A stretch of 64,000 nt of DNA. Origin: Oreohelix idahoensis. Lineage: Eukaryota > Mollusca > Gastropoda > Stylommatophora > Oreohelicidae. The stretch covers positions 1-64,000 of the forward strand of contig JAMPIV010008051.1 in the NCBI GenBank assembly GCA_024509875.1. The letters run 5' to 3'. Every line of letters starts with the position of its first letter. Positions within the stretch are counted from its first letter, which is position 1. This document shows positions 42,810-53,880 of the stretch, piece after piece. The notes under the pieces were generated by a model, which ran no database searches, was not told the DNA's origin, and worked only from the letters and a program-made list of their open reading frames with translations. A program made the position numbers and the translations under genes.

Positions 42810-43060
42810 CGAAGATGACGATAGTGGCAGGGATATTCCACCGCTATCACAGGAAATCTTTCAAAAATGTCAGAAGCGGCGACGCTCTTTCAAGCGCGCA
42901 TGGGAGACATTCCGGGGGAAGGAAACTTTGAGGAGTGGACTTGAGTAGGAATTGGACAGAGATGGAGGGGGAAGATGAGAGGGAAGAGGACAGACACCCC
43001 GAAGCTACGGTTATAGGAAATTAAACTCCATAACGTAGACATGGAGTGCTTCCATATCTT

Positions 43061-43075
43061 AAAGGGGGGAGGCTC
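43061..43075 (+). promoter_or_regulatory. Element C polypurine tract
   Basis: aaaggggggaggctc directly precedes the 3' LTR. It is the expected plus-strand primer and confirms plus orientation. The 250 bases between the pol stop (42809) and this site hold no RT; a short acidic frame follows the stop. Confidence 0.8.
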
Positions 43076-45693
43076 TGTCACGTAGGGTTTATAGTCATTT
43101 AATTTCCTACATCTTCTTCCTATTCGTTCACCCATATTCTCTCTTTTATTATCTCTGTATTTTTTTTCCTGTGTATTTTTCATCCATTCGTTTTGCGAAT
43201 ATTATTTTCATATAATTCGCAAACTTTACCTGTTTTCCTTTCTCTTAAACTGAGAATCGCGCTAGGACGATATTACGTAGATGTCAGGGCTGCAGGGCGT
43301 CAGAAGGCGTGATAAGTCGGTTCGCTGAACATAGGACGTAGCAAATCGTCTACATTCTCACCGAGCGCGCGAGCTTCTTCTCGGCATTAGTCCCGGTGAG
43401 GTGTGATACTTTACATCTGCACCGGTCAGTATCCAGACATTTGTCTGGAAAAATCCCAAACTGACACGGCGCTCACTTGGGCCATGGTCAGCTGTAGTGT
43501 GAAAACTGCCCTGAAATGGAGTCAGGCTGTCTGGGATTTGAAACTGACACGCGTACATCGTGGTCAGTAGGTGACAGTTACGACACGCGTTAAGCGGACG
43601 TAAATGTTGGGAGTAGGGGAGATAATTTCGCTTGGCGAAATAAGTTTGGGCCCTTTGTCTGATTTTAAGATATTGGCCAAGTTTGAAACTTTAATTTCAT
43701 TCTCGCTCATAGACTCCACAGTAGATAGGTCGCTCGAAAAACAGAATAGCTGTTAGCGAAGATCTCAGTTTGTTTCGGCAATTTGTCGAACTTCTAGACT
43801 TCCAGAAATATTTTCAGCATTTTTATTCTTAAGTTGTGCGACTACCTGTAATTCTGTGGTTGAGGTAATTAATATGATAGATATATAGATTTTGTGAGTG
43901 TTAAAGTGTTAAATCGCTTAATTCATTTTAATCTATTTCTTTAGCGCAGAAGAGAAATAAAGTGGTAGGCTATTATATTTTCTAGGGAAGCATTCAGTGG
44001 AAAGCAGAATAAAATTAAAATTTCTAGCTTATAACGGCAATTGTAGCTATTTATAAATTTAATTTAACTGCTAATACTCAGTCGAGTGTATTTTTCTAAA
44101 CTAACGTATAAACTCTAGAATCCAGCCTCATGAATGGTGACGGAATACGCACGTGTTCTTAATTTATGAGGATTGCTGATTTTTAAATATAACTTACGTC
44201 ACGGGAAGTTTAAATGATAAGCAAAGCTCTCTGCTTGCAAGTTTAAATGTAAGTTTTAACCAGTACAGATTCTGTTTATTATATTATATGTGTTATTTTT
44301 CCTCCACACAGTGAAAGTTTTGGGGTGACCCTAACTTTACCAGCACCTAGTAGTAGTTTCCATACTTGTGAAGAAATAGACAGTCCTTATTTTGAACCAC
44401 GTGGGTTTTCTCAAGTAACACTGATCTGACGGTGCAAGTTAGACAGAAATACTAATATCCCTATAACGGGTTTTCAAAGACTGTAATGATAAATACTGGA
44501 CCTTGGAGCCAGCACTTAATTTCTTCTAGAAACTCTATATAATTTGCTGCCTGGTGGCGTGAATATTAACAATCATTTCCCGACTAGATTATATCTTGTG
44601 GACAAATCTGTGGTGTGACTAAAGTGAATCCTATACTGAGGGAAGGCACCGACCTGACATTCATCATTTTTTAGAAACCTACGCTATTGACACTGTGCTC
44701 TGCTAACTCCCGCGCCTGGAATAATTGTTAGGTGACTTAATCAGACATTTGAACAAATTTGCATACCCAAGTAGTCGTTCCCGGAGACTCCAAGTTAAAT
44801 ACGTCTTTTGGAACTGGGGACTTCTTGGCAGAAGACTGCATTTTTTTGAGTCTGTGTGAAAATCTAAAATCAATGTGTTCCAAGAGGCAGCAAGCAAAGT
44901 CGTGAGTACAAGTATGAGAAGCCATGGCGGAATGAATGAGTGTACGCTGGTTTGAGTGATATTTTTCACTATTTTATCTTTGACACCCTGTTGCTGTCCT
45001 AATTTTTTTTTCAATCTGCATAATTTGTTGCTAAGGCTAGAGTTCTTGTGTTTTGTCTTAGGTTAAATCAGATTTTTTTTTTCAAACTCTGTGCATATAA
45101 TTACGAGATAAAACAAAGAAAACTCTTAGACTCAAACCCTATGTATCTGTGACTCGGGCGCCATCATCTGTTCTCTTAACGGGGCCGGGCTAAACCTAGA
45201 GTTAACACTATAACGGGGCTATCATCCTTGCAACATTTCCTTGATTTTTTATGACTATGTGTATATATATTTTCCTTGATGTACTTTCTTTGATGTTGTG
45301 AGCCGATTTTTCCTGATAATAAAATCGCTCTTGAACTTAATAATCGTGTTTGGTCAGCTCGTTCTAGATAATATATATATCATTGTTATAGTTTTCCCAC
45401 GTCTGTGTGTTTACCTGTCGTCACGTGTATGTGCGTGCCTGTGAGTGATAGAAATATACGTAATATGTATATTGGTGTAGTCTGTCTGACGCTGTAACAA
45501 CTGTTGTAGAAGATAGGTGAGAGAGAGAAGAATTCTTTTCGCTTTCAGAGACAGCCACTATATCAAATCTATCATCTCACGTGTGTGGAAATTCTATTAC
45601 CTTTCACTAACTCTCACTGAGTCTATCACCTATTCAAACCTATTCAGAAGGGACCAAACCTAGTCTTAATTCTCCTATCGGAAATCTACGACA
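43076..45693 (+). repeat. Element C, 3' LTR (2.6 kb)
   Basis: 2618 bp. Ends ctacgaca, then target duplication cacat and the resumed element B integrase frame (minus strand). Confidence 0.95.
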
Positions 45694-48600
45694 CACATAA
45701 GCCTCGTCGCCTGGGAATAATTGGCGTAATCGTCGAGACCTATTTTGTAGAGATCGAGCCTTAGCTTTTGCAGCCTCAGAAGAAGCTGTTGCCAACTGGC
45801 AAGACTCAATAATGTTCTTCCGAAGATTAATCACATATTCGTAAGATGACTGAGTGTCCTGAGTCATCTCCTCGTCAATTAATAAGTCTTTTATTAGTCC
45901 CATAGGACCTCTTGGGGGAGCACCAAAAACTAATTCAAAGGGAGAGAAGCCAGTTTGTTCATGCGGTACCTCCCGATAAGCAAATAGAACAGCTGAGAGT
46001 GCTCTGTCCCAGTCATGAGGGTGCTTAACAGTAACCTTATGTAGTAGTTGTTTAAGTGTACAGTTAAGTCTTTCAACCGCACCATTACTCATAGGATGAT
46101 AAATACTACTTAAATTCCTATCAATGTTCCAAGTTTTCATGACTTCCTTCATGGTGTCAGATATGAACTGTGACCCATGGTCTGATAAAAGTGTTCTAGG
46201 AAACCCTATTCTAGAAAAGATGAGATGTAGTGCATCAGCTACATCTGTGGTAGTGGTGGTCTTTAATGGGATAGCTTCTGGCCATCGTGTGCACAAATCA
46301 ATGCACGTAAGGACGAATCTATGTCCTCTGGCCGATGGTAGCAATGGACCAATAATATCTATGGCCATCTTGTCAAAAGGTCTTACTGAGATATCGCAAG
46401 CCTGAATAGGCGCCGGGTGAAAAGCTCCACGTGCTTTCACTTCTTGGCATGTAGTACAGGAACGTACATACTGCGAAATATCTCTTGACACTCCTGGCCA
46501 AAAGAATGAAGACAGTACTCGAGATCGTGTTTGAGTATATCCCATATGTCCAGCACAATGTGAGTCATGTGCATGTTGAAGAATGTACCGTCTAAAAGTA
46601 TACGGGACCATAACTTGTTGTTTCATTTGTGATTTGTCATGAAAACATCTAATCAATATGTCATTTTTAATAACAAACCAATGTTTGTTATTATTACCTG
46701 AGGATGGTATGTCAACTTTATCAACCAGCTTAAAAAATTTTTTTAAAGATTTATCCTCTTTTTGTTTGGTTGCAAATGTTTCCCTGTCAATAGGTGAATT
46801 GACTACAAACTCCTCTTGGTTGTCTGCATCCATCTTATTATCACTAAATTTCTCAATGAGTTGAGTCTGCGCTCTAGTCGTCATGGCGTTTCCAGTGCAT
46901 AGGTTATGTTTCTCCCATTCTATGATCTCATCTGGAGTACAATCTTTACTACCGTGTATACGACCAACCATCAGATCAGCTATAGGCTTTTTTAGCATAC
47001 ATACTTTTACATTCCCTGTGAAAAAGGGTGTTCTAATATGAACAATAGCTGTGGGGTAAAACTCAATAGTTCCACCAAATGTCATGCAGCGTACATATTC
47101 TCCTGTCGCACAGCTAGGATGTACCAGCGACTGACGTATACCAATCGTCGTGGATCCTGAATCCCTCAGCACTGAGACGACGGATCCATTAACTAATCCC
47201 CTGTTAAAAATTAGTAAGCCTGTTCCATCGTTGACTGCAAGACCTACCTCTGGTGTAATATGTCCGCAGTTAAGCACTGTTTCTTTCGCCTTCTGAAAAA
47301 TAAGATTGCATTGTTGGCAACTATTTGCCACATTATAATTAATAGCAAAACATGCAGCAGAAGACTGTGTTGTATTATTGTCAAGTGGGACCTGAGCTAT
47401 AGGGGTAGTATTATTTGTAACTGCCGCCCCTGTATTATGGTTGTAATGAGATGATCCCCGAGAATGAGATCGATTCCGAGTATAATTGTTAGAATTATCT
47501 CGTCGTCCTCTATAGTAACTATTATCTCGATGTCTCGAGCCATGATTATTACCATTCCAGTTATTGTTATTATTGGGAGTATGTGATCGATTATAATTAG
47601 TGTTATGTTGACCATTGTGGTAGTTTGTTTGAGGTGAATAATTTCTATCTCGTGATCTACCTCTGTTGAACTCATTTTTATTGTTGAAATCATTATTATG
47701 TCCCTTCTGAAAGTTAACATTGTGATTTCTTTGGAACCTACTTCTGTCTACACTGTGATGTCTTTGTTTGTTATTATGATTGGAGGCCATATTAGACGCC
47801 ACAGGTAGAGGTTCTCTTAATGAGGAGTTAGAAATGGTTGCATTCGGATGTGCCGAACAGTAGTTTAAAGAAATTTTTTCTAACTCGTCGATAGTACCTG
47901 GTTTACGCTCCTGCAAATATGCAAAAAATGGCTGGCTAACCGAAGATAATACCTTATCCCGTAGTAGTAAATCAACTAATTTGTCGTACGATTTGTTGAC
48001 TTCTGCCAGTTCAACCCATCTATTAAATGTATTGCGTATGTTCACAATGAATCCTGCAAAATCTTTTGGAGATTCAGGTAAAATTCCCTTAAATTTCAAC
48101 CTACAGTGTTCCTCGTCCAGGTGAAACCTTCGTAAAAGCAAGGACTTAATAGCACCGTAGTTATTTGCTATTGATGGGTCAGCATTTTGAGAAGCCGTCA
48201 ATGGTTCTCCAACCAAGAATTCATTTAACTTGAGTACCCATGACTCTTCAGGCAAATGATTTGTTTTGCAAGTCTGTTCAAAACGTGACAGGAACGATGA
48301 AAGGTCGTCCACGTTTAAGTTGAGAGTGGGTAATTTAAAGTTGTAGAAATGTTTAGTTTGGCTGGATGACGATCCATTTTGTGAGTTATTATTCTGGTTT
48401 GCATCAGCACTTTGTGCTTGTAATCTTGCTGTCTCCAATTTAATACGCGCCAATTCCATTTCTTGTTGTAAAATAATTTCCTCTCTTTTCAATTTATTCT
48501 CTTCTTCCTGTCTGGCGATTGCTCTTTGCTCTTCTCTTTCACGTTGAGCAATCTCTCTCAATCTATTTTCCTTGTCAATTTGCTTCATCTCACGTTCCTC

Positions 48601-48708
48601 CATTTCTGCTTTATGTTTTTCCAGTTCTGCCTCAGCAAACTGACGAAGTTCTTGAGATTTATAACCATATTCCTTACCAATTTTAACGAAATGGTCTATA
48701 GTAAGCAT
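45694..48708 (-). CDS. Element B gag-protease-integrase (interrupted by C)
   Basis: One frame of 1005 codons from ATG 48708 to the element C junction; 17 further codons read C LTR. Residues 15-100: charged coiled coil. 115-295: Ty3-type capsid domain (FKLPTLNLNVDDLSSFLSRF, LKLNEFLVGEPLTA, LLLRRFHLDEEHCRLKFKGI). 305-420: Asn/Arg/His-rich basic region. 464-483: CQQC then NCGH, a possible zinc site in place of a CCHC knuckle. Retropepsin with LRDSGST (Asp516). TTRAQ at 610. Integrase zinc domain His714/717, His721, Cys751, Cys754; core IDIIGP (Asp784), LSDHGSQF (Asp843), NGAVERLN (Glu879). The frame stops at FPGDEAYV, exactly where the integrase continues at 36624 on the other side of element C. 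All catalytic residues are present. Confidence 0.93.
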
Positions 48709-50286
48709 TTTGACTTTTATCTGGTAAGTAATTATTGATAATTACTGATTAAAATAGTCAATAGTAGCTTCAGAGTAATTATTATACTTACTCAACTTAG
48801 GAATATTCAATATAAATAATCACAATAGTACTGAACTCGTATGTCTAAGTTCAACTAAAATACAATATTTTGTAACAATATTGTATCTAAATAATAATTA
48901 TATCATAAATAGTTATGATATCTGTTAACTATAATGTAATTACATCACACAATTAATCTCAATATCCAATGATGTTGGGTATGATTCCTAGTAATATATT
49001 GTTCAATGTACTAAGTCACTCTCTTAGTACCAGAAAAGTATATTAAATAATATACAATGGGTCTATTACCTCAAAGGTAGACTATAAGATTATTTTATTT
49101 GGTCAATATATATATTATATTATTATGCCCTAGGCATCTCTTATAAATTGTAGTGCTAATTTCTTGGACTATCACTGCATAATTATGCAATGTCCCATAT
49201 TAACCTTAAATGTCAGAAAAAAATTAATTAAATTAAATTACAAGTGTATTATTGAATATAATGTTATAGTATTAATGTAGTATATAATATATATCATGAG
49301 TACAAACAAAACAATGATGCAACTAAAGGGTACAAACAATGTCAAGACGCAAACAAGACATTTTCACAATTAAAAATGAATTTATGAACTAAATAAAACA
49401 AGCGGAAGTGTCACAAGCCAAATGAAGGGTCAAGGTCTGACCCGAGGTCAACTTAATATGCAAAGTACACAAAAAAAAATGACTGCAAAAAATGATGACA
49501 TCACAGGACTCATAACGGACGAACATTTAACAATCATAAAATAAATTGATAGTAAGAGGAGACTGGACGAAATAGTTAACGAACATGATACAAAACTGAA
49601 TAAAATTGTGAACTGAGTACGAATAAAATACACCAGTTATCTACGGAACGGTACAGCTAACACAAATCGTCAAACGACAGCATATTTGGACAGACAGTCC
49701 AATGGCAAACCTCAATGGGGCTTCCAAAAGTGCAATCGTTTAACTGCCCTAAGAAACGACCGAAATCAATTCAGGCATCGTGAGAGCCACAGAATCTAAT
49801 TTCGGTTCATCCTCCCTACCTCCCACTAATTAACAACACATTAAAACAACCCAACAAATACATGAAACACATTCAGAAAAGACATGCCTATGCAGGCAAA
49901 AGGCATGAACTCAGTACTACTGTTTGCAATGACGACAGTTTAAACAGCTAGACTTATCTTTTCCGTTGCTTAGATCAGTGCTAGAGGTCGTCAACAGCTA
50001 GGCTAATGCCCCTGACTGTCTGCTCCTGTAGTCCATATCGTGTGTTTGCTTCAATGGCTCATGTTTCCCCTGGTTAGACTTAGAAACGGCTTTGGTTTTC
50101 TCCGACAGTTCACCTACACGACTTTCGGTGACGTCACGTTGTTAGGCATTATAATGAGTACTGCGTCATCTTCGACTGGATCATGTGATCGAAAATTGAT
50201 CGTAAATATTTGTGGTTAACATGTTCGTAAGGAACAGAAGTTTGTTTCTTTTTTTTCTGTCGTTCCCCGCATTCGGCCGCCACTTT
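48709..50286 (-). other. Element B leader with primer-binding site
   Basis: 1.6 kb, AT-rich, without coding signal, between the 5' LTR (50287-51102) and the gag ATG. Read on the minus strand, tggcggccgaatgcgggg (50283-50266) begins four bases after the LTR. The leading TGG pairs with a tRNA CCA end and the first part resembles the tRNA-Lys site tggcgccc. This is the likely primer-binding site. Confidence 0.65.
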
Positions 50287-51102
50287 TGTTGAAGGACTTT
50301 CGTGTGTGGTTACTGGTTGTGTTGCTTGAATTCCGATCGTGCTAATATTCGTACGCGAATGGGGTGAACCTCACCTTTGGTTTGTCATAATGCCTGAACT
50401 TGGCATCAAGATGTAAACAACTGTTCATCTTATTAACTCAGCAACTTGATATAAAATACATAATTCAGAAGGTTGAATGGTGTAACGTGATTCAACGAAT
50501 AATGCCTCCGGTTCGAGTCCTTCACAATTTAATATGGATTACACACATACATAAACAGTTCAATTCACACATGAGGTACATGCATCAATCAATCAATAGC
50601 GTAGACTGCTGTTTTACGTGTCAATGTCCGTTTAAGGATACAATGCAGTAATTGTCGTCAGAACATCACAGCTATATGCACGCGCAGATAGAATGGCTAC
50701 CTGCCGACAGTGAGACTGTGAGTCTAATTACTTCGTATAAAGTAGACGATTATCTTTCTCCTTCCAAGGATTTAGTTAATCACTAACCTCCATAAGTTTC
50801 CTCTCATGTAGAGTTCTAGGACTGACCCTGGTCCATCATAAATGCACATATAAATGGCTATATCATGCCATTGAATTGGAAGGTTAACAAAACGCAGCTA
50901 TTCAGCTTGGCGGTCAAGTAACAATGGGTAGCGTCTCCTAGTTACCGACTGTGACCCAAACAACGCTAGACACGTCATAATCGATCGTGTATGGAGCGTT
51001 CAATAATTGAAACATCTATCGCAATATATTAAATGTCTTAACCTTTACATTTGCACGTCCGCTAACCTTTAGCAGACGGCGTTAATATCATATACCGTAA
51101 CA
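50287..51102 (-). repeat. Element B, 5' LTR (minus orientation)
   Basis: 816 bp, same length as the partner and one visible difference. Followed on plus by target duplication ctaag and the resumed Penelope-like coding (tcagactggactcctgctcc). Confidence 0.95.
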
Positions 51103-51200
51103 CTAAGTCAGACTGGACTCCTGCTCCAGGTGCCTCTGCGGCTCTCGATTCATATAGTGCTAACACTTTGCATGACATTAATCAACTTTCTCTACCCCGT

Positions 51201-51384
51201 CTACGTCGATCTAACCTGACTACTTCTGAGTGGCGGTCCTTGTCATCTACGTCGATCTAACCTGACTACTTCTGAGTGGCGGTCCTTGTCATCTACGTCG
51301 ATCTAACCTGACTACTTCTGAGTGGCGGTCATTGTCATCTACGTCGATCTAACCTGACTACTTCTGAGTGGCGGTCATTGTCAT
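51201..51384. repeat. 46-bp tandem duplication in Penelope coding, 4 copies
   Basis: Units starting ctacgtcgatctaacctgac at 51201, 51247, 51293 and 51339. They repeat the segment encoding RRSNLTTSEWRSLSS of the Penelope-like protein. The 46-bp period shifts frame at every copy and so destroys the N-terminal reading frame before the RT. Confidence 0.95.
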
Positions 51385-52739
51385 CCTTTAAAAAGCGGGA
51401 TGACATTATCATCAAACCTGCCGATAAAGGTGGTGCAGTGGTAGTTTGGCGAAAGGACTTGTACATTCAAGAAGGAGTCTCACAGTTCGGCAACTCCACC
51501 TTTTACTCGCCTAGCTCTGGTGATGCCACAGTCCGCAATAACCTTACTGTTTATGCTACTATTCGTGATCTCATCCAAGATAACCTCCTTCCTTCTAGTG
51601 CCTTGTCTCTCCATATTCTTGATAGTAGTCTAGGTAAACCTTCCTTCTACATCCTTCCTAAGGTGCATAAAATTGACAATCCGGGTCGACCTATTGTTTC
51701 AGCCTGCTCTTGTCCCACTGAACGTATCTCTGATTTCCTGGATAGTATTTTGCAACCCTTAGTGGCCAATCTACCTTCTTATTTGAAGGACACCACCCAT
51801 GCTATCACTACTGTTGATTCCATCCAATTCACACCTGACAACACTTATCGTCTTTTCCTTCTGGATGTTTGTTCGCTTTATACTTCCATTCCTTATTCTG
51901 ATGGCCTTAAAGCACTACAATTTTTTCTCGACAGACGCACTGATCTTACTTTTAGCACAGGTTCTCTTCTTCGCCTTGCAGAATTGGTTCTCACTCTCAA
52001 CTCTTTCGAATTCAATGGCCAGTTCTTTAATCAAATTAGGGGCGTTGCTATGGGCACCAAAATGGGCCCGAGTTATGCTTGCCTCTTCATGGGTCACTTT
52101 GAATATTTGGTGCTTCAAAGTTATGATGAACCATTACCTGAGTTTTACCGTCGCTATATCGACGATGGTATTGGAGTCACAGACATGTCTGAAGTTAACC
52201 TCCGTAGATTCATTGACTATGTTGGCAATTTCCATCCTGCCATCAAATTCACTTCTCAGATTTCTACCACTTCAGTTAACTTCCTTGACCTTACTGTCAA
52301 TATTACTCCTACTGGCCTTACTTCCTCTGTCTTTTATAAACCTACTGATGCTCATGGTTTCCTTCTTTACACCTCTTCTCACCCTCTCAGCTGTAAAAAT
52401 TCCATTCCCTACTCTCAACTTCTACGCTTAGGTCGGATATGTCACGATAAAGATGATTTCCGTGAACAAGCTCAAGATATGCTCGAGTTTTTTCGCCGAC
52501 GTCACTATCCTGAAAGAGTTTTATCTGATGCACTTACTGCTAAACCAACTACTACATCTGACAGACTCAAACTTGTCTTAACTTTCCACCCTCACTGTTT
52601 GGCGGTGAAAAACATTCTGTTTCGACATCTGCCTATTCTCCACTCCTATCCCGATACCAGAGAGTTGTATCGTGATACCCCTTTGCGGCATATCGTAGGG
52701 ATAAGAATTTTAGGGATATTCTTGTACATAGTCGCTTGA
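51378..52739 (+). pseudogene. Penelope-like reverse transcriptase
   Basis: 453-codon frame. Residues 8-25 are the KRDDIIIKPADKGGAVVVW block that opens Penelope RTs. The fingers carry KVHKIDNPGRPIVSA near 95-109; motif A FLLDVCSLYTSIP has Asp163; motif B RGVAMGTKMGPSYA is near 221-234; the catalytic YIDDG is at 260-264; the later FTSQISTTSVNFLDLTV block marks motifs D and E. All catalytic residues are intact. The frame is disconnected upstream by the 46-bp duplications and elements A and B, and downstream near 52685 a one-base change shifts it into the GIY-YIG frame. First codon is formal only. Confidence 0.9.
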
Positions 52740-53180
52740 GACAAACTAGTCCTTCTCACTTTGGTACTAAACCGTGCCAACGCCGCATATGTAAGACCTG
52801 TCCTTTTGTACTCCAAACGCAGCCAGTCTCCTTTCCGAACGGTAAATTTGCCATTGGGGAGTCTTTCACGTGCGAATCCAGAGACCTGATTTATGCTATC
52901 ATCTGCAAGAGGTGTGACATGACCTATATTGGTGAAACTGGCAGACGTTTGGCAGACAGGTTTCGTGAGCACTTGAATGACATCTATCATGCGCAAACAT
53001 TTACCGGTGGCCCTTAACTTCAATAGCCCCGACCATTCAGGTAACTCTGACATTCATGTCACTTTCCTCCTTTCATGTGTCGGCGACGACCGAACTCGCT
53101 TCTCGTTGGAGAATCGTCTCATTTTTCAAATGGGCATTTTATCTCCTGCTGGCCTTAATGTCCAGCACCATTTTGCATAA
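52736..53180 (+). pseudogene. Penelope-like linker and GIY-YIG endonuclease
   Basis: The frame to 53017 encodes a cysteine-rich linker (CQRRICKTC, a CxxC-type knuckle), then the nuclease: IYAIICKRCDMTYIGETGRR (the GIY and YIG positions seen as IYAII and YIG), followed by ADRFREHLND with the conserved Arg and His region. After FTGGP a one-base change moves coding to the frame ending at 53180, which carries HVTFLLSCVGDDRTR, FSLENRLIFQMG and AGLNVQHHFA, the family's C-terminal block. Such nucleases make the nick used for target-primed reverse transcription. The position after the RT is the canonical Penelope arrangement. Confidence 0.88.
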
Positions 53181-53615
53181 TTCTGGTGGCTTCTGTCTCC
53201 ATTTCATACTTTATTTCTTCTGTCGTTATTTTCCTATCTATCCTTGTTTTTGCTTTGGTTCGTTTCGTTTCCTCAATTATCGTTTCTTAGCCGTCACTAG
53301 CTCATACGTCACTTCCGTATGACGCCTTATTTTGTCAGCCATCTTGAATGTTTCTTTCTTGGATCCAGCTAAGTGGGTTTTTTACTTGTTTTAATAGTGT
53401 TGTTCATTTCTGTCTTCGTTTCATTGATTATTTACTTTCTTGTTTCGACATGTCTTTCTGGTTTTACGATTTTCTTGCATTATCACTGTTATCGTTTCGC
53501 TCATCACCGTTGTTTCATCTGCTTGTATCGCTCATTTTAGCGTTTTCCTCATCATCATATATTTTTGTAGTACCCATATGTAGTCCTTGTCCTTGTCACC
53601 TGTTCGTAACTGTGG

Positions 53616-53642
53616 CTGACGAAGGGTAAAACCCGAAACGTC
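53616..53642 (+). ncRNA. Hammerhead-ribozyme-like core, copy 2
   Basis: ctgacga, stem gggt-aaa-accc, gaaac-gtc, at the same position in the 3' region as the core at 25305-25331. Having one at the 3' end of each copy is what Penelope pseudo-LTRs carrying hammerheads would show. Activity is not demonstrated. Confidence 0.4.
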
Positions 53643-53753
53643 CCTTGTTTCATGTGTACCGTTTACTTGTAAAACTGATTTCATACCATATTATTTTTAT
53701 TTATATATATGTTTGCAGTTTTAGGCTGTTTTTGATAATTTTTGTAATTAAAA

Positions 53754-53880
53754 ATGACATCCAAGCGTAGTGCAAGTGTATTTGCGAATGTGCCTAAGCA
53801 GAAGAAGGATGTGATGAGCCGAAGTGATAAAGTACGTGTGTTAGATAAACTACGTTCTGGGATGTCTATGTACATTTTTT
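53754..53880 (+). pseudogene. Possible pogo/Tigger-like HTH fragment
   Basis: An ATG opens MTSKRSASVFANVPKQKKD followed by VMSRSDKVRVLDKLRSGMSM. A basic start followed by a helix with a KVRVLDKL-type motif recalls the N-terminal helix-turn-helix of CENP-B/pogo-type transposases. The frame then runs into a T-rich stretch that ends ttgttttccag, possibly an intron. There is no DDE domain downstream. Weak assignment; it may instead be a host exon. Confidence 0.25.

Larger units (their letters stand above)
36627..45693 (+). mobile_element. Element C: LTR element with gag, protease and integrase but no RT
   Basis: LTRs of 2617 and 2618 bp (36627-39243, 43076-45693) begin tgtcacgtag and end ctacgaca. 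Target duplication cacat flanks them (36622-36626 and 45694-45698) inside element B. The 3.8-kb interior holds a gag frame (39935-40792) and a protease-integrase frame (40767-42809). No RT or RNase H motif occurs between protease and integrase, or after integrase, where only 266 bases remain before the right LTR. A polypurine tract adjoins the right LTR. tgagggctcgt at 39246-39256 resembles the start of a tRNA-Pro primer site with a mismatch at base 3. By eye the LTRs differ by about 13 substitutions and 7 indels. Confidence 0.9.
33330..51102 (-). mobile_element. Element B: Gmr1-like Ty3/gypsy element, integrase before RT
   Basis: LTRs of 816 bp (33330-34145 and 50287-51102) are identical by eye except for one t/c. 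They are flanked by ctaag on both sides (33325-33329 and 51103-51107). All genes are on the minus strand: gag, protease and integrase (48708-45694), then integrase C-terminus and RT (36624-35675), then RNase H (35684-35199). The sequences are of Ty3/gypsy type but integrase comes before RT, the copia-like order described for the Gmr1 group. The RT palm is deleted and there are two frame breaks, so this copy is defective. It is interrupted by element C, whose target duplication cacat lies inside the integrase C-terminal coding. Confidence 0.9.
25398..53700 (+). mobile_element. Penelope-like element, copy 2, split by two LTR-element insertions
   Basis: The element is in three pieces: 25398-26232 (5' region and N-terminal coding), 33278-33329 (a 52-base coding bridge) and 51108-53700 (RT, linker, GIY-YIG nuclease and 3' region with a hammerhead-like core). 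The gaps are elements A and B, each bounded by a 5-bp target duplication (aaggg and ctaag). Reading across the three pieces gives a continuous Penelope-type protein order: ISKGLKFVP-like N-terminal block, a SDWTPAP block, the II-KPADKGGA block and the RT. C-terminal GIY-YIG with a cysteine-rich linker suggests the Neptune/Poseidon side of the family; the clade is not established. Confidence 0.85.
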
